NCBI GenBank assembly: GCA_015491705.1
Contig: WFVK01000079.1
Location: 1 to 22,668 of the forward strand
Direction of reading: 5' to 3'
DNA from: Nitrospirota bacterium
Lineage (GTDB): Bacteria; Nitrospirota; Thermodesulfovibrionia; UBA6902
DNA length: 22,668 nt
The notes beneath the pieces are model-generated. The model did no database searches, was not told where the DNA came from, and was given only the letters and a program-made list of their open reading frames with translations. Below are positions 7,627-16,357 of the stretch, piece by piece (position 1 is the stretch's first letter; every line of letters starts with the position of its first letter). Position numbers and translations under genes: made by a program.

Positions 7627-10227
7627 GTGAGACTTGATTCCATTATCAAAAAAGCCGAAGGCCTCTTGAAAAAGGCCGGAAATATTTTGCACAGGAAGGA
7701 TAAATCGCCGGAAGTCGCCCTTCTTATCCCGGGTGACAACTATCTCAGGCTCAGGCACAGGTATTACAGTTACAAAAACCTCCTCCTGAAAAACAATGAG
7801 CTTCTCGATACACTCTCGGAAATAGAGGAGGGGATTGAAACAAAAACCATAACACTTCAGGTCTTCAGGTCGTATATCGCCCGTATCTTTGATACAGCAT
7901 TCGGATTTATCCAGAGTCTGAACGATATGGCGGACAACCGTTATATGTACCTCTATGACGTGCTCGAACGCATCAGGCTCAATACAGAATCACAGCTCAG
8001 AGAGGAAGAGGAGAAGTCTCTCGCGGATTTCGTGGCCCCGATCGAAAAGATAACATCGGAACATTTCAAGTATACAGGAAACAAGGCAGGCAATCTCGGA
8101 GAAATACGAAACATGCTGAAGCTGCCTGTCCCGCGCGGCTTTTCAATAACGGTCAGGGCATACAGGCATTTCATGTCCTTCAATCGCCTTGAGCAGAGGA
8201 TCGACACCCTCCTTGCCTCCCTGGATATAAACGATACCGCGGGCATCGACAGGGTTTCAGATGAGCTCCGGCGGCTGATCATGCACTCCAGCGTGCCGCA
8301 GGAGATAGAAGAGGCCATTTACAGGGAGGCGGACAGACTTGGCAGGCAACAGGGATTTTCCGTAAGGTCAAGCGCGGTCGGCGAGGACGGGAAGGTCTCT
8401 TTTGCAGGGCAGTTCACCAGCAGGCTGAACGTAAAAAGGCAATCCCTCATACACGCCTACAAAGAGGTTATGGCAAGCAAATACAGCATGCGGGCCATAT
8501 TTTACCGGCTGGCAAAGAAGATAAGGGACAGGGATACCCCCATGTCCGTGCTTGTCCTGGAAATGGTCGATTCGAGATCATCGGGGGTCCTGTATACCAT
8601 GAATCCCAGCTATCCCGAGAAAGACGAGACCATGATAAGCGCTGTGTGGGGGCAGGGGCAGTATGCAGTCAGCGGTACGGTTTCCCCGGACATGTATATA
8701 CTGGACCGCAGGGAGAACGGCAGGATTATCAGTAAAACAATTTCCCGTAAAGACGTCAAACTCGTATTAAATCCTTCCGGAGGGGTAATGGAGCTCCCCG
8801 TGCCGCAGGAAAGCCGGGAAACACCCTGTCTGTCAGATGACGAGATCCGCAGGCTTTATAATTTCAGCCGTCTGATCGAGAAGCATTTCGGAGCACCGCA
8901 GGATATAGAATGGGCGATCGATGAAAAGGGGCGTATATTTATACTTCAGGCCCGGCCCCTGCATATTAAAAGGGTCGTCACGGCCGCGGCACCGGATACA
9001 TATTACGAGACGCAGACGGTCCTGTCAAAGGGAGAGACGGCCAGCCGCGGCATTGCATCGGGTCCCGTATACATCATTGAAAGGTTTGATCAGTTGTCCG
9101 CCTTTCCTGAGGGTGCCGTCCTCGTTGCCAGGAATACATCCAATGAATTCGTAAGGATTATGCCGTCTGCCTCGGCAATTATCATCGAGACCGGCAGCAG
9201 GACAAGCCATCTTGCCACCGTCGCCAGGGAATTCAATATCCCGATGATTATCAACGCCAAGAATATAATCAGGATACTCCGCAATGAGACGCTTGTAACC
9301 GTGGACGCAAATGCCGGACGTATCTACAGGGGCCGCATGGAGGGACTTCCCCTGACGGGATGGGAGGCCGTCCCTGCCGAGGGGTACGGACGTGAAGAGA
9401 GGATCATGAGAAATGTCATGAAGAACATAACCCCCCTTCACATCATTAATATAGTCGAAGGCGAGACGGACCCCGAAGATTTCAGGACAATACATGATAT
9501 TATCCGGTTTGTTCACGAGGTTTCCGTTAAGGAAATGTTTCGTATCGGAGAGTTGTCGGAAGGCGAGGGTTATACACAGGAGATAGTCACCGATACGATA
9601 CCCATGCGCTTCTATGTCATCGACATTGACGGAGGAGTCGCGGATGAGGCGAAATTCCTGAGAAAACTCTCTCCCGGGCATATCCGCTCCATTCCGTTCA
9701 GGGCATTGTGGCGCGGGATGACCCACGAAGGGGTGAGGTGGTCCGGCCCTGTTGATATCGACATGGCGGGACTCGCCTCGGTTATGGCAAGGTCGTTCGT
9801 CAGAACAGGGGTGACGGAAAAAGGCGGCAAGGTATATGTGATTATCACGGACCAGTATATAAACCTGAGCGTAAAGCTGGCATATCATTTCTCTGTTGTG
9901 GATGCATTCTGCGGGGAAAGTTATATAAACAATTACATAAACCTCCGTTTCCAGGGAGGAGGCGCCGGCGCCGAGGGGAGGGCCCGCCGGGCACTGTTTT
10001 TAAAAGATGTCCTGGAGTCCATGGACTTCAGGGTGGAAATAAAAGGCGATATGGTCCTGGCCGGCATAAAGGGCGCTTCACGGGCCGAGACCGAAAACAA
10101 GCTTGATATGCTCGGCCGCCTGCTCGGCTGCTCCAGACAGCTTGATATGGCGATTAACAGCATTGAGGCCAAGGACTGGTATGTAAGGGCATTTCTGGAG
10201 GGCAATTATTCATTTGTGCATGATTAA
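7627..10227 (+). CDS. PEP-synthase-like dikinase 2, paralogue of the preceding gene
   Basis: An 866-aa protein with a GTG start 19 bases after its paralogue's stop, so almost certainly co-transcribed. It has the same layout: an N-terminal helical module (SLNDMADNRYMYLYDVLERI), an ATP-grasp domain (GNKAGNLGEI near Lys153, VRSSAVGED with Arg247, SGVLYTMNP, QDIEWAID with Glu428, LQARPL), a phosphohistidine domain (TSHLATVAREFNIP, His528; VTVDANAGRIYRG) and the unusual C-terminal domain (IDIDGGVADEA, SIPFRALWRGMTHEGV, YINLSVKLAYHFSVVDAFC, FRFQGGGAG, LEGNYSFVHD). The first glycine of the usual GGK motif is Thr here, but the lysine remains. All key ATP and His positions survive, so this is not a decayed copy. 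Two active-looking paralogues side by side suggest a hetero-oligomer or two different targets. Substrate is unknown. Confidence 0.87.
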   Translation: MRLDSIIKKAEGLLKKAGNILHRKDKSPEVALLIPGDNYLRLRHRYYSYKNLLLKNNELLDTLSEIEEGIETKTITLQVFRSYIARIFDTAFGFIQSLNDMADNRYMYLYDVLERIRLNTESQLREEEEKSLADFVAPIEKITSEHFKYTGNKAGNLGEIRNMLKLPVPRGFSITVRAYRHFMSFNRLEQRIDTLLASLDINDTAGIDRVSDELRRLIMHSSVPQEIEEAIYREADRLGRQQGFSVRSSAVGEDGKVSFAGQFTSRLNVKRQSLIHAYKEVMASKYSMRAIFYRLAKKIRDRDTPMSVLVLEMVDSRSSGVLYTMNPSYPEKDETMISAVWGQGQYAVSGTVSPDMYILDRRENGRIISKTISRKDVKLVLNPSGGVMELPVPQESRETPCLSDDEIRRLYNFSRLIEKHFGAPQDIEWAIDEKGRIFILQARPLHIKRVVTAAAPDTYYETQTVLSKGETASRGIASGPVYIIERFDQLSAFPEGAVLVARNTSNEFVRIMPSASAIIIETGSRTSHLATVAREFNIPMIINAKNIIRILRNETLVTVDANAGRIYRGRMEGLPLTGWEAVPAEGYGREERIMRNVMKNITPLHIINIVEGETDPEDFRTIHDIIRFVHEVSVKEMFRIGELSEGEGYTQEIVTDTIPMRFYVIDIDGGVADEAKFLRKLSPGHIRSIPFRALWRGMTHEGVRWSGPVDIDMAGLASVMARSFVRTGVTEKGGKVYVIITDQYINLSVKLAYHFSVVDAFCGESYINNYINLRFQGGGAGAEGRARRALFLKDVLESMDFRVEIKGDMVLAGIKGASRAETENKLDMLGRLLGCSRQLDMAINSIEAKDWYVRAFLEGNYSFVHD

Positions 10228-10232
10228 TCCCT

Positions 10233-10252
10233 GCCCCCGCGCAAACGGGGGC
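10233..10252 (+). terminator. GC-rich hairpin just after dikinase 2
   Basis: A perfect 7-bp stem (GCCCCCG / CGGGGGC) with a 6-base loop lies 5 bases after the stop codon. No T-run follows. It may stabilise the mRNA end or act as a weak terminator before histidine kinase 2. Confidence 0.35.
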
Positions 10253-10265
10253 ACTTCCCGCCCGC

Positions 10266-10295
10266 TCCGGCATTTTGATGCCGGTGTTAAGGTGA
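10266..10295 (+). repeat. Copy B of the recurrent intergenic element (before histidine kinase 2)
   Basis: The element overlaps a perfect hairpin, CCGGCAT-TTTG-ATGCCGG, then continues as TGTTAAGGTGA, one base longer than the matching part of copy C (TGTAAGGTAAA). A second partial core, ATGCAACTGGTAGGG, begins at 10295. It sits 40-70 bases upstream of the kinase ATG at 10334. Confidence 0.45.
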
Positions 10296-10333
10296 TGCAA
10301 CTGGTAGGGCGTAACCGATAGTGGAAACCGCGC

Positions 10334-12088
10334 ATGCAATTAAAAATATGGCATAAGATGATTATCGGCATTTCAATGCCCTCCCTCATAGCGATCCTCG
10401 GGGTGGGGCTTACATACGAGTACATAAACGATGTCAAAAACAGGCAGGAGTTTGTCCAGATCGCCGATGACCTGAAAGAACATGTTCTCGAGGTCCGGCG
10501 CAATGAAAAGAATTTCCTCCGCTACAAGAATGACGAAAATCTCCGGGGAATACATGATGCGGTCTCGATCCTGACCAACTCAATCAACGGCATTTCACGG
10601 GAGACCGCCGAGGAGATCGGCAAGGAAGAATTTTCCCTGCTCAAGGAATCCGTTCAGACATATTCAGCCCTCATAGACAGTCTGTATAAAAACTATCAGC
10701 AGGAGACCAAAGTCACCGAAAGGGTAAGGGAAGAAGGCAGGAAGCTGGAGAGCTTTGCGGCGAACTGGCAATATACGGGGGAGCTTTCAATAAACCTCGT
10801 CCTTCACCTTAGACTCCTGGAAAAGAACTATATGCTTTTCCGCGACAGGGACTCCTTTGTTAAATTGAAAAGCAAACTCGCCGAACTGGAAAAGGCGGGA
10901 TACTTCTGCAAAGAGTGTGTTGTGTATATCAATACCCTCCGCAGCCTTTTTGCAACATATAAAAAGAGCGATGGGATGGTGAACGAACTGCAGGCCACAG
11001 GAGATAAACTTGAAAGAATCACGGGGAGAATAGCCAAGCGTGAAAGGAGCAGGATCAGTTCCTTTCTTACGCTTACACAACGCCTTCTGCTTGTGGCGCT
11101 CGCCCTGCTCTGCACATTGGGGCCCCTGTTCGTATACAGGACCGCCAATTACATAACCGCGCCCATTAAAAGGCTCGCCGAGATTGCAAAGAGGATTTCC
11201 GAGGGAGATTTAAGCCTGAGGGCCCCGCTCAGGGAACACGACGAGACCTACTACCTGGCCGTATCCTTCAACACAATGCTTGATCACCTGCAACTGGCGC
11301 AGGAATCACTGGCGCAGAGCCTGGAGCTTCTGAGGCAGAAACAGGCCCAGCTCGTGGAGTCCGAGAAGCGGGCCTCGATAGGCTTTCTTGTCTCCGGGGT
11401 CGCCCATGAGCTGAATAATCCCCTGAACAACATCTCACTGACCGCAGAGACCATGCTGACCGGCCTGAAAGACCTCTCGCAGGAAGATATGCGGGAGTAT
11501 ATCACGGACATACTCTCGCAGAGTGAGCGCGCACAGCGCATCGTGCAGGACCTGCTTGATTTTGCCGGAGCCAAACGCTCCAGCGTTATGGAAAAGCAGG
11601 ACATCGTCAGGATAGTTAAGAAATCAATAAAACTCACCGCCAATCAACTGAGGATCAACAATATAAAGCTGATTCAGGATATCCCGGACAGGGCATTTTA
11701 TGTTAAAGGTGACCGCAACAAACTCGAACAGGTTTTTGTCAACATTATCGTAAATGCCATACAGTCGATGAAACAAGTGGAAGGGACGCTGAGCATAAGC
11801 GTCAGGCCCGATGCCGGCGGCAGGAATATACTCATACGGATCAGTGATACAGGACACGGCATACCGGAGAAGGACCTCAAGAACATCTTCGAGCCTTTCT
11901 TTACAACCAAATCCGTTGGTGAAGGCACCGGGCTCGGACTGTCGGTAAGCCACAGCCTTATAATGGAACATAACGGGAAAATCGAGGTTGAAAGCAGGCC
12001 TGGTGAAGGGAGCACCTTCACAGTAAGACTGCCCCTGTATGAAGAGCCCGCCGAAAATCCTTCCGTCTCTCCTGCCCGCCGGCGATAG
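10334..12088 (+). CDS. Sensor histidine kinase 2: HBM-like domain, HAMP, HisKA, HATPase
   Basis: A 584-aa paralogue of the kinase at 2738. The first ~330 residues match it closely: MQLKIWHKMIIGISMPSL, EVRRNEKNFLRYKN in the HBM-like sensor, and Cys192-x2-Cys195 (CKEC) at the equivalent place. A second membrane helix (LLLVALALLCTLGPLFVY) and HAMP follow. A slightly longer coiled stretch (LAQSLELLRQKQAQLVE) leads to HisKA with His358 in SGVAHELNNPLNN, then HATPase_c with QVFVNIIVNAIQSM, DTGHGIPE, FEPFFTTK and GTGLGLSVS. All catalytic boxes are intact. No receiver gene lies beside it, so it may feed the receiver at 4526 or an unlinked one. The N-terminal sensor halves are closer to kinase 1 than the linker is, suggesting that both sense related signals. 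Confidence 0.93.
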   Translation: MQLKIWHKMIIGISMPSLIAILGVGLTYEYINDVKNRQEFVQIADDLKEHVLEVRRNEKNFLRYKNDENLRGIHDAVSILTNSINGISRETAEEIGKEEFSLLKESVQTYSALIDSLYKNYQQETKVTERVREEGRKLESFAANWQYTGELSINLVLHLRLLEKNYMLFRDRDSFVKLKSKLAELEKAGYFCKECVVYINTLRSLFATYKKSDGMVNELQATGDKLERITGRIAKRERSRISSFLTLTQRLLLVALALLCTLGPLFVYRTANYITAPIKRLAEIAKRISEGDLSLRAPLREHDETYYLAVSFNTMLDHLQLAQESLAQSLELLRQKQAQLVESEKRASIGFLVSGVAHELNNPLNNISLTAETMLTGLKDLSQEDMREYITDILSQSERAQRIVQDLLDFAGAKRSSVMEKQDIVRIVKKSIKLTANQLRINNIKLIQDIPDRAFYVKGDRNKLEQVFVNIIVNAIQSMKQVEGTLSISVRPDAGGRNILIRISDTGHGIPEKDLKNIFEPFFTTKSVGEGTGLGLSVSHSLIMEHNGKIEVESRPGEGSTFTVRLPLYEEPAENPSVSPARRR

Positions 12089-12102
12089 TTTAATGCAAAA
12101 GA

Positions 12103-12119
12103 TTCCGGACAGGCCGGAA
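12103..12119 (+). terminator. Weak hairpin after histidine kinase 2
   Basis: TTCCGG pairs with CCGGAA around a 5-base loop, 14 bases after the kinase stop. No T-run follows. It may mark the end of the signalling cluster, since secA appears to have its own promoter. Confidence 0.25.
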
Positions 12120-12164
12120 AGACTTCCCGGAGCCGGCCCGGACTATGTTAATACCCGTAGTGTT

Positions 12165-12173
12165 TGTTATAAT
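12165..12173 (+). promoter_or_regulatory. Extended -10 promoter for secA, suggesting a leaderless transcript
   Basis: TGTTATAAT is an extended -10 element (TG-N-TATAAT). No good -35 is visible; the best candidate is the poor TGTTAA at 12146. The expected transcription start, 6-8 bases downstream, falls at about 12179-12181, beside the secA ATG at 12182. No Shine-Dalgarno sequence is present before that ATG. Confidence 0.5.
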
Positions 12174-12181
12174 AATTTGTT

Positions 12182-14860
12182 ATGTTCGGTTTTTTGACGA
12201 AAATAGTAGGCACGAAGAACGACAGGGAAATCAGGAGGCTCTGGTCCGTCGTTGAGGAGATCAACGCCCTTGAGGACACGGTCTCATCCCTTGACGATGC
12301 CGCGCTCCGGGCCAGGACGGACGAGTTCCGCAGGAGGCTTCAGGCAGGCGAGAGCATGGACGATATTCTCCCGGAGGCGTTTGCCGTAGTAAGGGAGACC
12401 TCGCGGAGAACGCTCGGGATGCGCCATTTTGATGTGCAGCTTATAGGCGGCATCGCCCTTCACAACGGGAAAATAGCCGAGATGAAAACAGGCGAGGGCA
12501 AGACCCTTGTGGCCACGCTTGCTGTATATCTGAACGCCCTCGAGGGGAGGGGAGTACATATCATCACCGTCAATGATTACCTCGCAAAGAGGGATGCCGT
12601 CTGGATGGGGCCCATATATGATTTCCTCGGGCTCTCCGTGGGTATTATCCAGCACGACGCTTCCTTTATTTACGACCCGTCATATCACTCGGAGGACAGC
12701 AGGCTGAAACACCTGAGGCCGGTGGACAGAAAAGAGGCCTATGCCGCGGACATTACCTACGGCACCAACAACGAGTTCGGCTTTGACTACCTGAGAGACA
12801 ACATGAAGTATCACATAAACGATTATGTCCAGAGAGAGCTCAACTTTGCAATTGTGGATGAAGTGGACAGCATCCTGATTGACGAGGCAAGAACGCCCCT
12901 GATAATATCAGGCCCCTCCGAAGAGTCGACGGACAAATACTACAGGATTGACAAGATAATTCCGAAACTGAAACTTGGAGTGGATTACACCATAGATGAG
13001 AAGGCGAAGAGCGCCATACTGACCGAGGAAGGCAACGCAAAGGTGGAGAAGCTGCTCGGCGTCGGCAACCTCTACGACCCCGCAAACGTCGAGCTGGTTC
13101 ACCATGTCAACCAGGGGCTGAGGGCACATGCCCTGTTTAAAAGGGATGTGGACTATATCGTCAAGGACAACGAGGTGATAATCGTTGATGAATTCACCGG
13201 CCGCCTCATGCCCGGCAGGCGCTGGTCCGACGGCCTGCACCAGGCGATAGAGGCGAAAGAGGGCGTAAAGATAGAGAGCGAGAACCAGACACTCGCCACG
13301 ATCACTTTCCAGAATTACTTCAGGATGTACAGGAAGCTCGCCGGCATGACGGGCACCGCGGACACGGAAGCGGAGGAATTCGGAAAGATATACAACCTCG
13401 ATGTGCTTGTAATCCCGACAAACCAGCCCATGATCAGGAATGACCACCCTGACATTATTTACAAGACGGTCAAGGCCAAGTTTCAGGCGGTCATCGATGA
13501 AATCGAGGACTGCTACAGGAGGGGGCAGCCTGTCCTCGTGGGCACCATATCGATTGAAAAGTCAGAGCTTCTCAGCGCCATGCTGAAAAAGAAAAAGATC
13601 CCCCATTCCGTGCTCAACGCCAAATACCATGAAAAGGAGGCGGAGATAATCGCCCAGGCCGGAAGAAGCGGGGCCGTCACCATTGCGACCAACATGGCCG
13701 GCAGGGGCACCGACATAGTGCTCGGCGGCAACCCCGAGGGCATTGCAAGGGATATGCTGAGGAACAAAAAGGATTATACGCAGGAAGAGTACGAAAGGGC
13801 GCTGCAGAAGGCGAGGGAGATATGCGAGAAGGACAGGGAAAAGGTCATAGCAGCCGGAGGCCTGCATATCCTCGGCACGGAAAGGCACGAGTCAAGGCGG
13901 ATAGACAACCAGTTGAGGGGACGCTCCGGAAGGCAGGGTGACCCGGGTTCATCAAGATTTTATCTCTCCCTTGAAGACGACCTTATGAGGATATTCGGCT
14001 CTGACAGGGTTTCCGGCCTTATGGGCAAGCTCGGCATGGAAGAGTCACAGCCCATAGAGCACAAATGGGTGAGCAAGGCGATAGAGACCTCCCAGAAGAA
14101 AGTGGAGGCGCACAACTTCGACATAAGAAAGCACCTGCTTGAATATGACGACGTCAATAACAAGCAGAGGAGCGAGATTTACTCCTTCAGGCGGGAGATA
14201 CTCACATCAGACAATGTCAGTGACAGGATTCTGGAGATGGCGGAAAACACCCTTGATGACATTCTCGCCAAATACTGTCCCGAAAACCAGCATCCCGAAG
14301 AATGGGATCTTAAAACCCTCAGGGATGCACTGTACGGCCAGTTCGCCATATACCCCGAGATAGAGGTGATGGATTTTGAGGACCTCCGCACCAGGCTCCT
14401 TCAGGAGATAAAACAGGCGTACGAAACCAAGGAGCAGGAGATCGGGCCTGAGACTTTCCGCTACCTCGAAAAGATGGTGCTCCTTCAGGTGGTGGATACC
14501 CAGTGGAAAGACCATCTGCTGAGCATGGATCACCTGAAAGAGGGAGTTGGCCTGAGGGGCTACGGCCAGCGCGACCCGCTTGTGGAATACAAAAGGGAGG
14601 CCTTCGAGATATTCGCTGACCTGAGCGACAGGGTCGCCTCTGAAGTTATCGCCAGGCTGATGAAGATACAGATTGCAAGAGAGGATACGGTGGAAAGGCA
14701 ATTTGCGCCAAAGCCTGCAAGGATGATATACGGCCGCGGAAGCGGGGGGGAAAGCGCCAGGCCGCAGACTGTGGTGAAAGACAAGAAGATAGGCAGAAAC
14801 GCCCCCTGCATATGCGGGAGCGGAAAGAAATACAAAAAGTGCTGCGGAATTAATGCGTAA
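12182..14860 (+). CDS. secA: Preprotein translocase ATPase SecA
   Basis: The motor ATPase that drives unfolded preproteins through SecYEG, cytosolic and at the inner membrane. At 892 aa it is full length. The start [20 protein letters not shown] is the conserved SecA N-terminus, which fixes ATG 12182 despite the missing ribosome site. Visible motifs are Walker A MKTGEGKT (101-108), the DEAD-type box DEVD (226-229) followed by [15 protein letters not shown], a preprotein cross-linking region, [52 protein letters not shown] and [13 protein letters not shown]. The C-terminus is a SEC-C zinc finger (Cys876, Cys878, Cys887, Cys888), which in known SecAs contacts SecB, phospholipid or ribosomes. 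Its last 8 bases overlap the start of the GGDEF gene. Confidence 0.99.
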   Translation: MFGFLTKIVGTKNDREIRRLWSVVEEINALEDTVSSLDDAALRARTDEFRRRLQAGESMDDILPEAFAVVRETSRRTLGMRHFDVQLIGGIALHNGKIAEMKTGEGKTLVATLAVYLNALEGRGVHIITVNDYLAKRDAVWMGPIYDFLGLSVGIIQHDASFIYDPSYHSEDSRLKHLRPVDRKEAYAADITYGTNNEFGFDYLRDNMKYHINDYVQRELNFAIVDEVDSILIDEARTPLIISGPSEESTDKYYRIDKIIPKLKLGVDYTIDEKAKSAILTEEGNAKVEKLLGVGNLYDPANVELVHHVNQGLRAHALFKRDVDYIVKDNEVIIVDEFTGRLMPGRRWSDGLHQAIEAKEGVKIESENQTLATITFQNYFRMYRKLAGMTGTADTEAEEFGKIYNLDVLVIPTNQPMIRNDHPDIIYKTVKAKFQAVIDEIEDCYRRGQPVLVGTISIEKSELLSAMLKKKKIPHSVLNAKYHEKEAEIIAQAGRSGAVTIATNMAGRGTDIVLGGNPEGIARDMLRNKKDYTQEEYERALQKAREICEKDREKVIAAGGLHILGTERHESRRIDNQLRGRSGRQGDPGSSRFYLSLEDDLMRIFGSDRVSGLMGKLGMEESQPIEHKWVSKAIETSQKKVEAHNFDIRKHLLEYDDVNNKQRSEIYSFRREILTSDNVSDRILEMAENTLDDILAKYCPENQHPEEWDLKTLRDALYGQFAIYPEIEVMDFEDLRTRLLQEIKQAYETKEQEIGPETFRYLEKMVLLQVVDTQWKDHLLSMDHLKEGVGLRGYGQRDPLVEYKREAFEIFADLSDRVASEVIARLMKIQIAREDTVERQFAPKPARMIYGRGSGGESARPQTVVKDKKIGRNAPCICGSGKKYKKCCGINA

Positions 14861-16238
14861 GATACTGCTGATAGACAGGGACGACTCCCCGGTCATTGAG
14901 TTTGAAAAGTCACTCTCCGGTAAAGATTATCTCCTGATAAAGAGGCGGAATATCGACAGCGCCGTCTCCTGCCTGAAAAACAATTCAATAACCCTGATAG
15001 TAATCGGAAGCCGTTTTGCCCGGGAAGCCGGTGATTCAGGGGAATTCAGGCAGCTTGCAGCCGCCACCCCCAAAATCATTCTAACCGGCGGGGATCCCCC
15101 ACGGTACAACAGCCCGCTCATCAAAGACATGCTCGCAATACCCCTCTCCGCGCCTTTTTCTTTCAGGACATTTAAATACTGGACGGATAAACTCCTGAAA
15201 ATCAGGGCCGCGGATGATGAAAACAGGCGCCTTCAGGCCGGGCTGAGAGACAGGGAAAAAACATTGAAGTTTTACCATGATGTCTCAACCGAGCTGGTTG
15301 CTTCACAGGGGCTGAAGAAGTGCCTGAATTACATAATGGAAAAGATACGCCTTATGACCGGGGCCGGCGCATGGTCACTGCTGCTTGATAACGACCCCCT
15401 TTTTGACATAATCCCCCTGCGTTCCTCAAAAAAGATACGGAAATTAAAGATCAGAAAGGGTGCCGGCATAGCCGGATGGGTGCTGGATAAAGGCGTTCCG
15501 GTAATCGTACCTGATGTACTGAGGGACAGGCGTTTTGATAAAGAGGTGGACAGCTTTCCGGGCATTGAAGTTCACTCCCTGATCTGCGCACCGCTGAGGA
15601 TGAAAGACCGGGACGTTGTCGGGGTACTGAGGCTGATTAACGGCAACGGTGGTGATCCGTTTACGGAAGACGATATGAAGCTGCTCCTGAATGCGGCGAA
15701 TTTTATCAATATCGCCATCGAGCGGACGTTTCTGTACCAGAAAACCAAGAATGACGATCTCACCAATCTCTACAATATTCATTATCTTAACCACGCCATC
15801 GACGTGGAGATAGAAAGGGCGAGGCGGTACCGCTCCATGTTTTCGCTGGTGTTTATGGACCTTGACAACTTCAAGAAGGTAAACGATAAATACGGCCATC
15901 TTATCGGCAGCAGGGTGCTCGTTGAAATAGCCAGGCTCCTTCAGGACAGCCTGAGGAAGATCGATATAATAACGCGTTACGGCGGTGACGAGTTTGTAAT
16001 AATCCTGCCTCAAACCTCACTGGACGCAAGTTTCTTAGTGGCCGAACGGCTTAGAAAGGCGATAGAGAAGAACATCTTCCTGAGAGACGAAGGTTATCCC
16101 ATCAGGCTGACGGCAAGCTTCGGAGTCGCATCCTATCCCGACAATGCAGACAACAAGGAAGATCTCCTGAAGATTGCGGACGATGCCATGTACCACGGCA
16201 AGTTTTTGACAAAGAACATAGTGTATGCCGCAAAATGA
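14853..16238 (+). CDS. Diguanylate cyclase with degenerate receiver, GAF and GGDEF domains
   Basis: A 461-aa predicted soluble enzyme that makes c-di-GMP from two GTP. Residues 1-115 resemble a receiver ([20 protein letters not shown]), but the phospho-acceptor aspartate is replaced in LIVIGSRF and the lysine region is lost, so it is a pseudo-receiver. Residues from about 135 to 295 are a GAF domain ([43 protein letters not shown]). Residues from about 300 to 455 are GGDEF: the active-site loop GGDEF is at 377-381 and the product-inhibition I-site RxxD (RKID) at 368-371 is correctly placed. Both activity and feedback inhibition are therefore expected. No EAL domain is present. The ATG lies inside the secA 3' end (ATGCGTAA overlap), implying translational coupling to secA. 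The signal sensed by GAF is unknown. Confidence 0.95.
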   Translation: MRKILLIDRDDSPVIEFEKSLSGKDYLLIKRRNIDSAVSCLKNNSITLIVIGSRFAREAGDSGEFRQLAAATPKIILTGGDPPRYNSPLIKDMLAIPLSAPFSFRTFKYWTDKLLKIRAADDENRRLQAGLRDREKTLKFYHDVSTELVASQGLKKCLNYIMEKIRLMTGAGAWSLLLDNDPLFDIIPLRSSKKIRKLKIRKGAGIAGWVLDKGVPVIVPDVLRDRRFDKEVDSFPGIEVHSLICAPLRMKDRDVVGVLRLINGNGGDPFTEDDMKLLLNAANFINIAIERTFLYQKTKNDDLTNLYNIHYLNHAIDVEIERARRYRSMFSLVFMDLDNFKKVNDKYGHLIGSRVLVEIARLLQDSLRKIDIITRYGGDEFVIILPQTSLDASFLVAERLRKAIEKNIFLRDEGYPIRLTASFGVASYPDNADNKEDLLKIADDAMYHGKFLTKNIVYAAK

Positions 16239-16315
16239 TCCCCCCAGCGCGGGCCGGGTGTTTTATTTTCAACTGTTGCCTTAATCCTGATGTTGCAAAA
16301 ACGGGCGGGGGAGAC

Positions 16316-16345
16316 GGCGGTATTTTTATGCCGCTGTAAGGTAAA
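16316..16345 (+). repeat. Copy C of the recurrent intergenic element (before the PAS-GAF gene)
   Basis: Thirty bases match the ispD upstream copy at 26 positions without gaps. The core is ATGCCGCTGTAAGGTAAA at 16328-16345. Its 5' half forms a hairpin, GCGGTAT-TTTT-ATGCCGC (one G-T pair). It ends 12 bases before the ATG at 16358. Confidence 0.6.
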
Positions 16346-16357
16346 CTATAGGCCACG

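Noticed and set aside
10233..10333. Possible c-di-GMP-I (GEMM) riboswitch before kinase 2, because of GCAAAC and GGTAGGGCGTAACCGAT pieces
   Set aside because: The pieces are not in the right order, and the two-helix core with its GCAAAGCC junction is missing. Resemblance is limited to the 3' end.
16239..16270. Intrinsic terminator after the GGDEF gene (GC-rich stretch then TGTTTTATTTT)
   Set aside because: The T-rich tail is present, but I could not pair the GC-rich bases into a convincing stem.
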